A stretch of 64,000 nt of DNA from JASHPR01 sp963815375 (GTDB lineage Bacteria; Actinomycetota; Actinomycetes; Streptosporangiales; Streptosporangiaceae), in assembly GCA_963815375.1 (NCBI GenBank), contig CAWFGX010000004.1:1116001-1180000 (forward strand). The letters are read 5' to 3'. Positions 15,962 through 24,529 of this stretch are shown in pieces. The position numbers and the translations under genes were made by a program. How positions within the stretch are numbered: the first letter of the stretch is position 1; every line of letters begins with the position of its first letter. The notes below the pieces were generated by a model. That model was not told the origin of the DNA. It searched no databases and saw nothing but the letters and a program-made list of their open reading frames with translations.

Positions 15962-16903
15962 GTGGTACTCGCACCTGAAGGACGCCGGATGCTGCGGCTC
16001 GAGGCGCGCAACAGCCTGACGCCGATCGAGCGCAAGCCCCCGTGGATCAAGACCAGGATGCGGACCGGCCCCGAGTACACGGCGATGAAGAAGCTGGTGC
16101 AGCGCGAGGGCCTGCACACCGTCTGCGAGGAGGCTGGCTGTCCCAACATCTTCGAGTGCTGGGAAGACCGCGAGGCGACGTTCCTCATCGGCGGTGACCA
16201 GTGCACGAGGCGCTGCGACTTCTGCCAGATCGCGACCGGCAAGCCCGAGCCGCTCGACACCGACGAGCCGCGCCGGGTGGCCGAGTCCGTCGCGGCCCTG
16301 GGCCTGCGCTACGCCACAGTCACCGGCGTGGCCAGGGATGACCTCGACGATGGCGGTGCCTGGCTCTACGGCCAGACCTGCCGTGAGATTCACGAGGCTG
16401 TGCCGGGCTGCGGCGTAGAGCTGCTGATCCCCGATTTCAACGCCGACCCGCAGCAGCTCGCGGTTGTGTTCGCCGCCCGGCCCGAGGTGCTCGCGCACAA
16501 CATCGAGACCGTGCCCCGGATCTTCCGCCGGATCAGGCCCGGATTTCGCTACGAGCGATCCCTCGAAGTGCTCACCCGGGCTCGTGAGGCGGGCCTGATC
16601 ACGAAGTCCAACCTGATCCTCGGCATGGGCGAAGAACGCGCCGAGGTCAGCCAGGCAATGGCCGACCTGCGCGCGGCAGGCTGCGACCTCCTGACGATCA
16701 CTCAGTACCTGCGGCCGTCGGCTCGGCATCACCCGGTCGACCGCTGGGTCCCGCCCGAGGAGTTCGACGAGCTGGCCGGTGAGGCGCGGGAACTGGGCTT
16801 CGCTGGCGTGATGGCCGGGCCGCTGGTGCGCTCGTCTTACCGAGCGGGCAGGCTGTACCGGCAGGCAGCCACGGCAACCACCCAGCCGTCCGGCCGCGTG
16901 TAG
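15962..16903 (+). CDS. lipA: lipoyl synthase (radical SAM)
   Basis: Inserts two sulfurs into protein-bound octanoate. It has 313 residues. The auxiliary cluster motif C-x4-C-x5-C (CEEAGCPNIFEC), the radical-SAM C-x3-C-x2-C (CTRRCDFC) and the C-terminal RSSYRAG serine ligand motif are all present. It starts with GTG. It works with lipB and the E2/lpdA genes upstream. DUF4191 follows, as in M. tuberculosis (Rv2218-Rv2219). Confidence 0.97.
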   Translation: MVLAPEGRRMLRLEARNSLTPIERKPPWIKTRMRTGPEYTAMKKLVQREGLHTVCEEAGCPNIFECWEDREATFLIGGDQCTRRCDFCQIATGKPEPLDTDEPRRVAESVAALGLRYATVTGVARDDLDDGGAWLYGQTCREIHEAVPGCGVELLIPDFNADPQQLAVVFAARPEVLAHNIETVPRIFRRIRPGFRYERSLEVLTRAREAGLITKSNLILGMGEERAEVSQAMADLRAAGCDLLTITQYLRPSARHHPVDRWVPPEEFDELAGEARELGFAGVMAGPLVRSSYRAGRLYRQAATATTQPSGRV

Positions 16904-16990
16904 CACCGCTGGCACATTTCTTACCCACGGACCCATAAGGGCGGTTTCCCGGGGTCGTCCGCCAGGAACGGGCACAGTATCCTCACGAGC

Positions 16991-17707
16991 ATGGTGAACA
17001 AGCTCCCGGGCACGGCAGCGAGAAAGAACGGGGCCGCCGACCTGCCCCAGGGCCGCCTCAGGCAGATCCTCATGGTCGCCGGGCTGGTCCGCAAGGCCAA
17101 TCCGAAGGCGCTGCCGATCGTGGCCGCCGCTGGCATCGGCGTTGTCGTGATCGCTGTTGTTGTCGGCCTGCTCACCGGCCTCGCGGCGTTCATCATCCCG
17201 CTGGGCGTGCTGCTCGGCCTGCTCGCGGCGATGATCCTCTTCGGCAGGTTCGCCCAGTCTGCCCAGTTCTCGGCCCTTGAGGGGCAGCCCGGCGCCTCCG
17301 CGGCCATCCTGCAGAACATGCGGGGAAGCTGGACGACCACGCCGGCGATCTCAGCCAACAGGAACATGGACGTGGTGCACCGCACGGTGGGCAAGCCGGG
17401 CGTGATACTCGTCGGCGAGGGATCGCCCAGCCGCCTGCCGAGCCTGCTCGCAGCGGAGAAGAAGAAGGTTGCCCGGGTCGCTTACGACGTGCCGATCTAT
17501 GACATCCAGGTCGGCGACGAGCCGGGGCAGATCCCGATCAGGCGGCTGCAGCGCCACATCATGAAGCTCCCCCGCAACCTCAAGGGCCCCGCGGTCGCAG
17601 ACCTGAACTACCGGCTCAAGGCACTGCCGCAGTCGCTCCAGATGCCCAAAGGCCCAATGCCGAGGACCGGCCGCATGCCCAAGCCCCCCCGCCCCAAGTT
17701 CCGCTAA
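16991..17707 (+). CDS. DUF4191 membrane protein
   Basis: A 238-residue protein with a cytoplasmic basic N-terminus and two adjacent transmembrane helices (VAAAGIGVVVIAVVVGLL and FIIPLGVLLGLLAAMILFG), followed by a basic C-terminal domain of about 140 residues. This architecture and the position immediately after lipA are typical of the actinobacterial DUF4191 family (M. tuberculosis Rv2219). The function is not known. Its 3' end overlaps the convergent AbiEi-like gene by 4 bases. Confidence 0.88.
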   Translation: MVNKLPGTAARKNGAADLPQGRLRQILMVAGLVRKANPKALPIVAAAGIGVVVIAVVVGLLTGLAAFIIPLGVLLGLLAAMILFGRFAQSAQFSALEGQPGASAAILQNMRGSWTTTPAISANRNMDVVHRTVGKPGVILVGEGSPSRLPSLLAAEKKKVARVAYDVPIYDIQVGDEPGQIPIRRLQRHIMKLPRNLKGPAVADLNYRLKALPQSLQMPKGPMPRTGRMPKPPRPKFR

Positions 17708-18744
17708 CCTGCCCGCCTTCGTACCGAGCCCCGCCACGCGCCCACGGCGCGGCGGCCTGGCGGCGCGGCGATACGTGGAGCAACGCCCGACCAGGGCACG
17801 GTGCACGCGGGCCCGCAGCGGACGAGATTTCCTGACCAGCCTCGCTTGATTGCTGCGGCGCCGATCTGGACCGCCGACTGGCAGGCCCTGTCGGTGACGT
17901 CGCCCCAGCCGTACCTGAGAACAAGGAACCCTTCAGCGCCAAGCGCGTTGTCCCGGCCGATGTCTCGCCACCGTTCTTCCACAGGGTGATAGGCCTGGCC
18001 GTCCAGCTCCACGCCGATGCCGAACTCCTCATAGAGATTGTCGAGATACTGACGCTGCGAACCCCGGAAGATCACCACCTGCCGCCTTGGCACCGGCAGG
18101 CCGTGCGGGCGCTCGACGTTGTGGACGTAGCGACGTTCGAGAGGTGACAGCATCCCCTCGGCAACCTCGTCCAGCGCCAGCATGAGCTCGGCACGCCAGC
18201 GAAACCGTCTGCGTGATTTCATGGCCTGCACCAGTAACGGCGGCTTGGTGAGCCTTCGGGTGCAGGCACGGCTGATCCAGCCGAAGGCGTCGTCCAGGCT
18301 GTCAGCGACCTGTGCTAGGTCGAGCGCGGTCTCTTCGACCCGGGTCCTTGGCGGTGTCTTCGACGGGTGCCTGGCCTGGGTCAGCCGCGCCGAGCGGTGC
18401 ACAACGATTCCTGGCACGCGGACCACCCGCTTCTCTGGCGGGATGGTGACGTGGATCAGTCTGCCCTGCTCGGCTGCGAAGCCGTCGAGCTCAGCCGCGG
18501 ACTGATAGCTGAGCGCAGCGGCAGGCCCAGCTCGCAGAACAGCCGCCCACAGCTGTGCCCTGCGCCCGGGCGGACCTGTGAACGCGGCATAAACCCCGGT
18601 GTAAAGGCGCTGGAACCGGCCGCTGCGCAATGACGCGGCGATCACGCCCAGCTCAGGCGCTTGCGCCGACAGCTGCCAGCGTGCGAACACGCCCGACTGG
18701 CTGGCCAGCAGTTCGTCGAGATCGTCCGAGATTCGCTCTCTCAT
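17704..18744 (-). CDS. AbiEi-type winged-helix protein with DUF559/nuclease-like C-terminus
   Basis: About 346 residues from ATG 18742-18744; an earlier in-frame GTG/ATG extension is possible. The N-terminus reads like the AbiEi_4 antitoxin helix-turn-helix (LASQSGVFARWQLSA, then LRSGRFQRLYTGVYAAFTGP). The C-terminal half (GIGVELDGQAYHPVEERWRD, then RDNALGAEGFLVLRYGWGDV) has the Vsr/DUF559-like pattern with acidic and His residues of a PD-(D/E)xK fold. Such fusions are abundant in actinobacteria. No AbiEii nucleotidyltransferase toxin gene is adjacent, so a toxin-antitoxin role is unproven. Confidence 0.8.
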   Translation of the reverse strand: MRERISDDLDELLASQSGVFARWQLSAQAPELGVIAASLRSGRFQRLYTGVYAAFTGPPGRRAQLWAAVLRAGPAAALSYQSAAELDGFAAEQGRLIHVTIPPEKRVVRVPGIVVHRSARLTQARHPSKTPPRTRVEETALDLAQVADSLDDAFGWISRACTRRLTKPPLLVQAMKSRRRFRWRAELMLALDEVAEGMLSPLERRYVHNVERPHGLPVPRRQVVIFRGSQRQYLDNLYEEFGIGVELDGQAYHPVEERWRDIGRDNALGAEGFLVLRYGWGDVTDRACQSAVQIGAAAIKRGWSGNLVRCGPACTVPWSGVAPRIAAPPGRRAVGAWRGSVRRRAG

Positions 18745-18947
18745 GCGTCCGAGTCTGGCCACCCACGCCCGTGCAGCCCCAGCGAATTCCCGCCACCCTG
18801 TGGATAACCCGGCCGCCCACATTAGGACGGAAAGTCCGTGACGATATGCGCACAGAATCTTCCGGTCTATCGGTCACGAGCTGGCCTGAGCGGGCGGTGG
18901 GCTAGGCGAGCTGGGGTGGGGGTGGGCCGGGCGGAGCGGGTGGCGAG

Positions 18948-19391
18948 TTAGACGCGGATGACGATGGTGTTGGAGGCTTTGTCGTGGAGTCCGCGCATGT
19001 CGCCGTCGTAGACCAGCGGCGGGATGACGCAGAGGAGCAGGAGGGTGCGCACCAGTGCCCAGATGAAGCCGACGGGCCTGCCGTCGACGCGCACCACCCT
19101 GATGCCCAGCAGCCGCTTGCCGAGGGTGAAGCCGGTGAGCGAGGTCAGCAGCCAGACCTCGACGAAGAACACGGCAATCGTCGGGTACTGGGTACGGAAC
19201 GCGGCCAGGGCGATGATCTCGCAGATCAGCCAGTCGATTAGCAGGGCGCCAAGGCGCCTGCCGATCCCGGCCACCGATCCGGCGCCAGTCTGAGGCAGCC
19301 TGAACCGCTGGCCTGGGTACCCTTCTTTATCGCCGGGCGCGAGCACGCCTGACAGCCACGATCCGCCCAGCCGCCGATCCACCACAGTCAC
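18948..19391 (-). CDS. RDD-family membrane protein
   Basis: A 147-residue protein with GTG start and the RDD pattern: an Arg in the first helix region (GIGRRLGALLIDWLICEIIA), a second hydrophobic segment and a third near the C-terminus (ALVRTLLLLCVIPPLVYDGD), then DKASNTIVIRV. RDD proteins are small membrane proteins; some act in ion transport. The position before glnA1 and the size match M. tuberculosis Rv2219A. It is divergent from glnA1. Confidence 0.9.
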   Translation of the reverse strand: MTVVDRRLGGSWLSGVLAPGDKEGYPGQRFRLPQTGAGSVAGIGRRLGALLIDWLICEIIALAAFRTQYPTIAVFFVEVWLLTSLTGFTLGKRLLGIRVVRVDGRPVGFIWALVRTLLLLCVIPPLVYDGDMRGLHDKASNTIVIRV

Positions 19392-19433
19392 ACGTTATCT
19401 GCCCGCCCGGCCAGCCCCGCGCGGCCCCTGTCC

Positions 19434-19471
19434 GTAACACGCGAGAAACATGGGGGATACGGGTCCGAAAT
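19434..19471 (+). promoter_or_regulatory. GlnR-type nitrogen box upstream of glnA1
   Basis: The sequence reads GTAAC-n6-GAAAC-n6-GATAC-n6-GAAAT, matching the actinobacterial GlnR consensus gTnAc-n6-GaAAc repeated twice: the first half is perfect, the second has one or two mismatches. It lies 76-113 bases before the glnA1 ATG, in the promoter region. GlnR is the known activator of glnA in Streptomyces, so nitrogen-dependent control of glnA1 is expected. Confidence 0.8.
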
Positions 19472-19546
19472 CGCGACCGCATAGCGTTCGCGGAGCGCAG
19501 GGGATAGGGGCGCGTCAGCCTGCCATCTGAGTAAGAGGGAGAGCGG

Positions 19547-20971
<1,425 letters not shown>

Positions 20972-21061
20972 GCTGCGGAGACTCGCTACCCTTCCCTGGC
21001 GTCAACGTCGGCGGTAGCCAATACTTAGGCGCACGGGTGGCTGAGTTCTGCGGAGGCATGG

Positions 21062-22792
21062 GTGGAGGGTGGGCAACCCTACGCGCCGGGTGGGTTTCCG
21101 GTCGGCTCGGAGATCGTCGGCTATCAGATCGAGGAGCAGGTCGGCCGGGGCGGGATGGCGGTCGTCTATCGTGCGACCGACGTCCGGCTTCAGCGGACTG
21201 TAGCGCTGAAGGTCCTGGCACCCGACCTCGCCCGGGACGCGGCGTTCCGGGAACGGTTCGTCCGCGAGATGCGCGCGGCGGCGGCTGTCGACCACCCGCA
21301 CATCGTTCCCGTCTTCGACGCGGGCGAGGCGAACGGTGCCCTCTATATCGCCATGCTCTACGCCAGTGGGCACGACCTGCGCACGCTGATCGCTGCCAAG
21401 GGCCCGCTGGCGGCGGCGCGCGTTGCTGACATTGTCGGCCAGGTGGCCTCGGCGCTCGACGCGGCGCACGCGCGCGACCTGATCCACCGGGACGTCAAGC
21501 CCGGCAACATGCTGCTCGCCTCGGTGCCGGGAAACGGTCAGAAAGACCACGTCTACCTGTCCGACTTCGGGCTCAGCAAGCAGTCGTTCTCGTCCGCGAG
21601 CCTCACCCTGACCGGCCAGTTCCTTGGCACGATCGACTACATGGCTCCCGAGCAGGTCGAGGGCAGCCCCATCGACGGCCGTGCCGACCTGTACGGGCTT
21701 GCCTGCGCCGCGTACGAGATGTTCACTGGTGCGCCGCCGTTCAAGCGCGACCAGAACTTCGCGGCCATCTGGGCGCAGCTGTCGGCGCCCGCGCCGTCAC
21801 TGGCGCGGCAGCGCCCGGATCTGTCCCATGCGGTCGACCAGGTCCTGGCCAAGGCGCTGGCCAAGTCGCCTGATGATCGTTACCCGACCTGCGGAGAATT
21901 CGCCGCAGCGCTCCAGGCTGCGTGCGCGCTGACAGCCGGTGCGGCAGCAGGCCCGGCGTTCGGGCCCGCACTCGGCCCGGCCGACCTGGGCCGGCAGCAC
22001 GCCGCCGGTATGGTCCCCCGGCCGGCCTGGCCCGCGTCGGAGCCGCAGCGCCGCCCCGCTGCGGCACAATCACCCGAGCCGGAGCCGCCCACAGTCCGCC
22101 TGGGAGAGATCGGGCCGCCCAGTCACTCTGGCGCCGGGCGGACCATGCAGATGGGTCCGATGGGTCCGATGGGTCCGATGGGTCCGATGGGTCCGCCTCC
22201 GCAGCGGCGCAACGGCCCGCAGCGGCCCGAGCCGATCGCCAGTCTTGATGAGTTCTTTCGCTCGTCAGAAGGCCCGCCACGGACGTGGCAGGGCGCTCCC
22301 CCGCCGCCACAGCTGCCGTACCGGGAGCCACGGGACCGGCGATCACGGCCGCGCGGCGCCGCGATCGCCGGGGGCATAGCCGGGTGCATCCTCATGCTGG
22401 TGATTGCGGGCGTCCTGTTCGTGATGCTGCGCGGGCACGGCTCCACGACTGCGACGCCGCCGCACAAGCCCGGACATACCAGCCAGCCGACCGCCGCCGG
22501 CCCCGCCGGTCCCGCCGTGACCGTTCAGTCGTACTTCAACGCGATCAATGATCACGACTACCAGCGAGCCTGGGCTCTTGGCGGCAAGAACACCGGGCTG
22601 TCCTACGCGAACTTTGTCCAGGGCTTCAACGAGACGGCCAACGACAACCTGACCATCGTGTCCGTCAGCGGGAACGTCGTGACTGTCCGGCTGGACGCGA
22701 CGCAGACGAACGGCACCGTGAAGCACTTCCACGGCACCTACACCGTGTCCGACGGGGTCATCACCGTATCCCGGATCCAGCCGGGCGTGTGA
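21062..22792 (+). CDS. PknB-like Ser/Thr protein kinase, membrane anchored
   Basis: A 576-residue protein with GTG start. The kinase domain spans about 20-280: glycine loop GRGGMAVVYRA, catalytic Lys in TVALKVLAP, HRDVKPGNML (HRD at 142-144) and DFGLSK. A Pro/Gln-rich juxtamembrane linker follows, with a five-fold Met-Gly-Pro repeat. One transmembrane helix (about 433-456, GGIAGCILMLVIAGVLFVML) precedes an extracellular domain of about 100 residues (AVTVQSYFNAINDHDYQRAW) that looks NTF2/SnoaL-like rather than PASTA, so the sensed signal is probably not peptidoglycan. The 3' end overlaps the convergent AraC gene by 32 bases. Confidence 0.93.
   Translation: MEGGQPYAPGGFPVGSEIVGYQIEEQVGRGGMAVVYRATDVRLQRTVALKVLAPDLARDAAFRERFVREMRAAAAVDHPHIVPVFDAGEANGALYIAMLYASGHDLRTLIAAKGPLAAARVADIVGQVASALDAAHARDLIHRDVKPGNMLLASVPGNGQKDHVYLSDFGLSKQSFSSASLTLTGQFLGTIDYMAPEQVEGSPIDGRADLYGLACAAYEMFTGAPPFKRDQNFAAIWAQLSAPAPSLARQRPDLSHAVDQVLAKALAKSPDDRYPTCGEFAAALQAACALTAGAAAGPAFGPALGPADLGRQHAAGMVPRPAWPASEPQRRPAAAQSPEPEPPTVRLGEIGPPSHSGAGRTMQMGPMGPMGPMGPMGPPPQRRNGPQRPEPIASLDEFFRSSEGPPRTWQGAPPPPQLPYREPRDRRSRPRGAAIAGGIAGCILMLVIAGVLFVMLRGHGSTTATPPHKPGHTSQPTAAGPAGPAVTVQSYFNAINDHDYQRAWALGGKNTGLSYANFVQGFNETANDNLTIVSVSGNVVTVRLDATQTNGTVKHFHGTYTVSDGVITVSRIQPGV
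22151..22195 (+). repeat. 9-bp tandem repeat, five copies, inside the kinase gene
   Basis: Five perfect copies of ATGGGTCCG encode (Met-Gly-Pro)5 in the kinase linker. A perfect array at DNA level suggests recent expansion and possible copy-number variation between strains. The unit of nine bases keeps the frame. Confidence 0.9.
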
Positions 22793-23576
22793 GCTGCCGC
22801 GGGGCGGGGCCGCGCGTGCGAACAAGCGCCGCCGGCGGGAGTCCGGCCAGCTCAGAGCTTTCCCGGGTGAGGTGAGGCTGGTCGGCGTAGCCGACATCGG
22901 CCGCGATCCCGGCCAGGTCGGAGACCGGCCCCGCGTCGATGCTGGACAGGAACCGGCGGAACCGAAGCACCCGGTGCAGCAGCGCGGGACCATAACCGAC
23001 GGCGTCCTGGCACCGGCGGCGCAGCTGCCGCTCGCTGATCTCCAGCTGCCTCGCGACCAGGTCAGCGCGGGCTCCCGGCCGGTCCAGCCGGCGGGCCGCC
23101 TCGAGCACGAGGCGGTCCGGAGGACGTTCCGTCACCATCTCGCCCGCCGCCAGCGCAATACGGCGCATCGCCTCACCGGGCGTCAGCCCGCCGTGCAGCC
23201 GCCGGTCCGGGACGGCGGGCAGGTCGGCGCCAGCTACACGCAGGTCGAGCAGCTCACTGAGAGGCACGCCAAGCGCGGCACCGCCAGCTCCGGGCCGGAA
23301 CCGGGCCCCGACCAGAACGGTTCCGGGCTCGCGCAGGAACGGCGCTGGCCCGGTGTCTGGGCCGGCAACGAAGACGCCGGTCCCGCTCTGCCAGATCAGG
23401 TCGGTGCAGGCGTCAGGAAGCACAAGTTCCTGATGTCCGCTGGCTGAGGGCGCGCCCGAGACCCACAGGCAGTGCAGCGCGCCCGAGAGTTCCGCGGGCG
23501 GCGGGAACTCGCGGTAGCCCGGTGCGCGGGCGGCCGTGCCCCACGCTGCCACCACCGGCGCATCTGCCCAGTTCAC
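22761..23576 (-). CDS. AraC-family transcriptional regulator
   Basis: A 271-residue protein. The N-terminal part (LSGALHCLWVSG, then LVLPDACTDLIWQSGTGVFV) resembles the DUF6597-type sensor domain seen in many actinobacterial AraC regulators. The C-terminal double helix-turn-helix is LVARQLEISERQLRRRCQDA and DLAGIAADVGYADQPHLTRE. It is divergent from the terpene-cyclase-fold gene with about 70 bases between starts, which makes that gene a candidate target. Confidence 0.9.
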   Translation of the reverse strand: MNWADAPVVAAWGTAARAPGYREFPPPAELSGALHCLWVSGAPSASGHQELVLPDACTDLIWQSGTGVFVAGPDTGPAPFLREPGTVLVGARFRPGAGGAALGVPLSELLDLRVAGADLPAVPDRRLHGGLTPGEAMRRIALAAGEMVTERPPDRLVLEAARRLDRPGARADLVARQLEISERQLRRRCQDAVGYGPALLHRVLRFRRFLSSIDAGPVSDLAGIAADVGYADQPHLTRESSELAGLPPAALVRTRGPAPRQLTRPAGSGIR

Positions 23577-23647
23577 TAGCTCATACTGCCATGCTCATGT
23601 CCGTTTCATTCAAGACGCCAGGCCGGGCCCTGGGTTGTATGACACCT

Positions 23648-24529
23648 ATGAACAAGCCTGATATCGATGCCGCGGCGCAGTTCCTCGCGGCGAATGCCCG
23701 GGTCCTTGACTGCCGCAGGTTCGACCGCCTGCTCGCCGTGGGGGAAGCGGCGGCCGTTCGTGATGCCGTGGCCGCCTACCGCAATCCCGACGGTGGCTTC
23801 GGTCACGGGCTGGAGCCTGACATCCGTGACCCAGCCAGTCAGCCCGGCGACGTCGAGTTCGCTCTGCGCACGCTGGACGAAGCCGACGCCTGGGACGCGG
23901 ACCTGGCCGACGGTGCGTGCGCCTGGCTGGAGGCGAACGCGCCGGCCGAGGGTGGCGCTGAGGCCGCGGCGGTGAGCGTCGAGAGCTGGCCGCACGCCCC
24001 GTGGTGGGTACCCGAGCCCGGCAAGGCGTCGCTGATCCAGACCGGCCAGATCGCGGGCACGCTGCACGCGCGCGGCGTCACCCACCCGTGGCTGCAGCGC
24101 GCCACGGACCTGATGTGGTCGCAGATCGACGAGCTCGACACGCTGACCCCTTACGGCGCACGCGGGGTGCTGCGCTTCCTGGATCACGTGCCCGACCGGC
24201 AACGGGCCGAGGGCGCGTTCAAGCGCCTGGGCCCGATGCTGCTCAAGGTCGTGACGCTGGACCCGGACGCGCCGGGCGAGACACACTCACCGCTGGACTT
24301 CGCCCCGCTGCCGGGCTCGATCGCCCGCAGCGTGTTCGACGAGCCAGTGATCCGGGCGCATCTCGACCACCTTGCCGCAGCCCAGCGCGACGACGGCGGC
24401 TGGACCTTCAACTGGCCCGCCTGGTCCGCTTCGGCCGAGCTGGACTGGCGGGGTTCGGTCACGGTCGACGCGCTTGTGGTGCTGCGTGCCAACGGGCGGC
24501 TCCCGGTGGGCCAGCGGACTCAGCCGTAG
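23648..24529 (+). CDS. terpene-cyclase/prenyltransferase-fold (alpha-toroid) protein
   Basis: About 293 residues from ATG 23648-23650. Repeats typical of six-hairpin toroids occur at both ends: AVAAYRNPDGGFGHGLEPD and HLAAAQRDDGGWTFNWPAW, the latter a QW-like motif. No DxDD or DCTAE cyclase acid motif is seen, so catalysis is not assured. Related actinobacterial genes are mostly annotated as hypothetical. The end overlaps glnE by 10 bases (convergent). Confidence 0.78.
   Translation: MNKPDIDAAAQFLAANARVLDCRRFDRLLAVGEAAAVRDAVAAYRNPDGGFGHGLEPDIRDPASQPGDVEFALRTLDEADAWDADLADGACAWLEANAPAEGGAEAAAVSVESWPHAPWWVPEPGKASLIQTGQIAGTLHARGVTHPWLQRATDLMWSQIDELDTLTPYGARGVLRFLDHVPDRQRAEGAFKRLGPMLLKVVTLDPDAPGETHSPLDFAPLPGSIARSVFDEPVIRAHLDHLAAAQRDDGGWTFNWPAWSASAELDWRGSVTVDALVVLRANGRLPVGQRTQP

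Noticed and set aside
15872..16975. Upstream extension of hisS by about 370 codons
   Set aside because: Antisense to lipA and lacks synthetase similarity.
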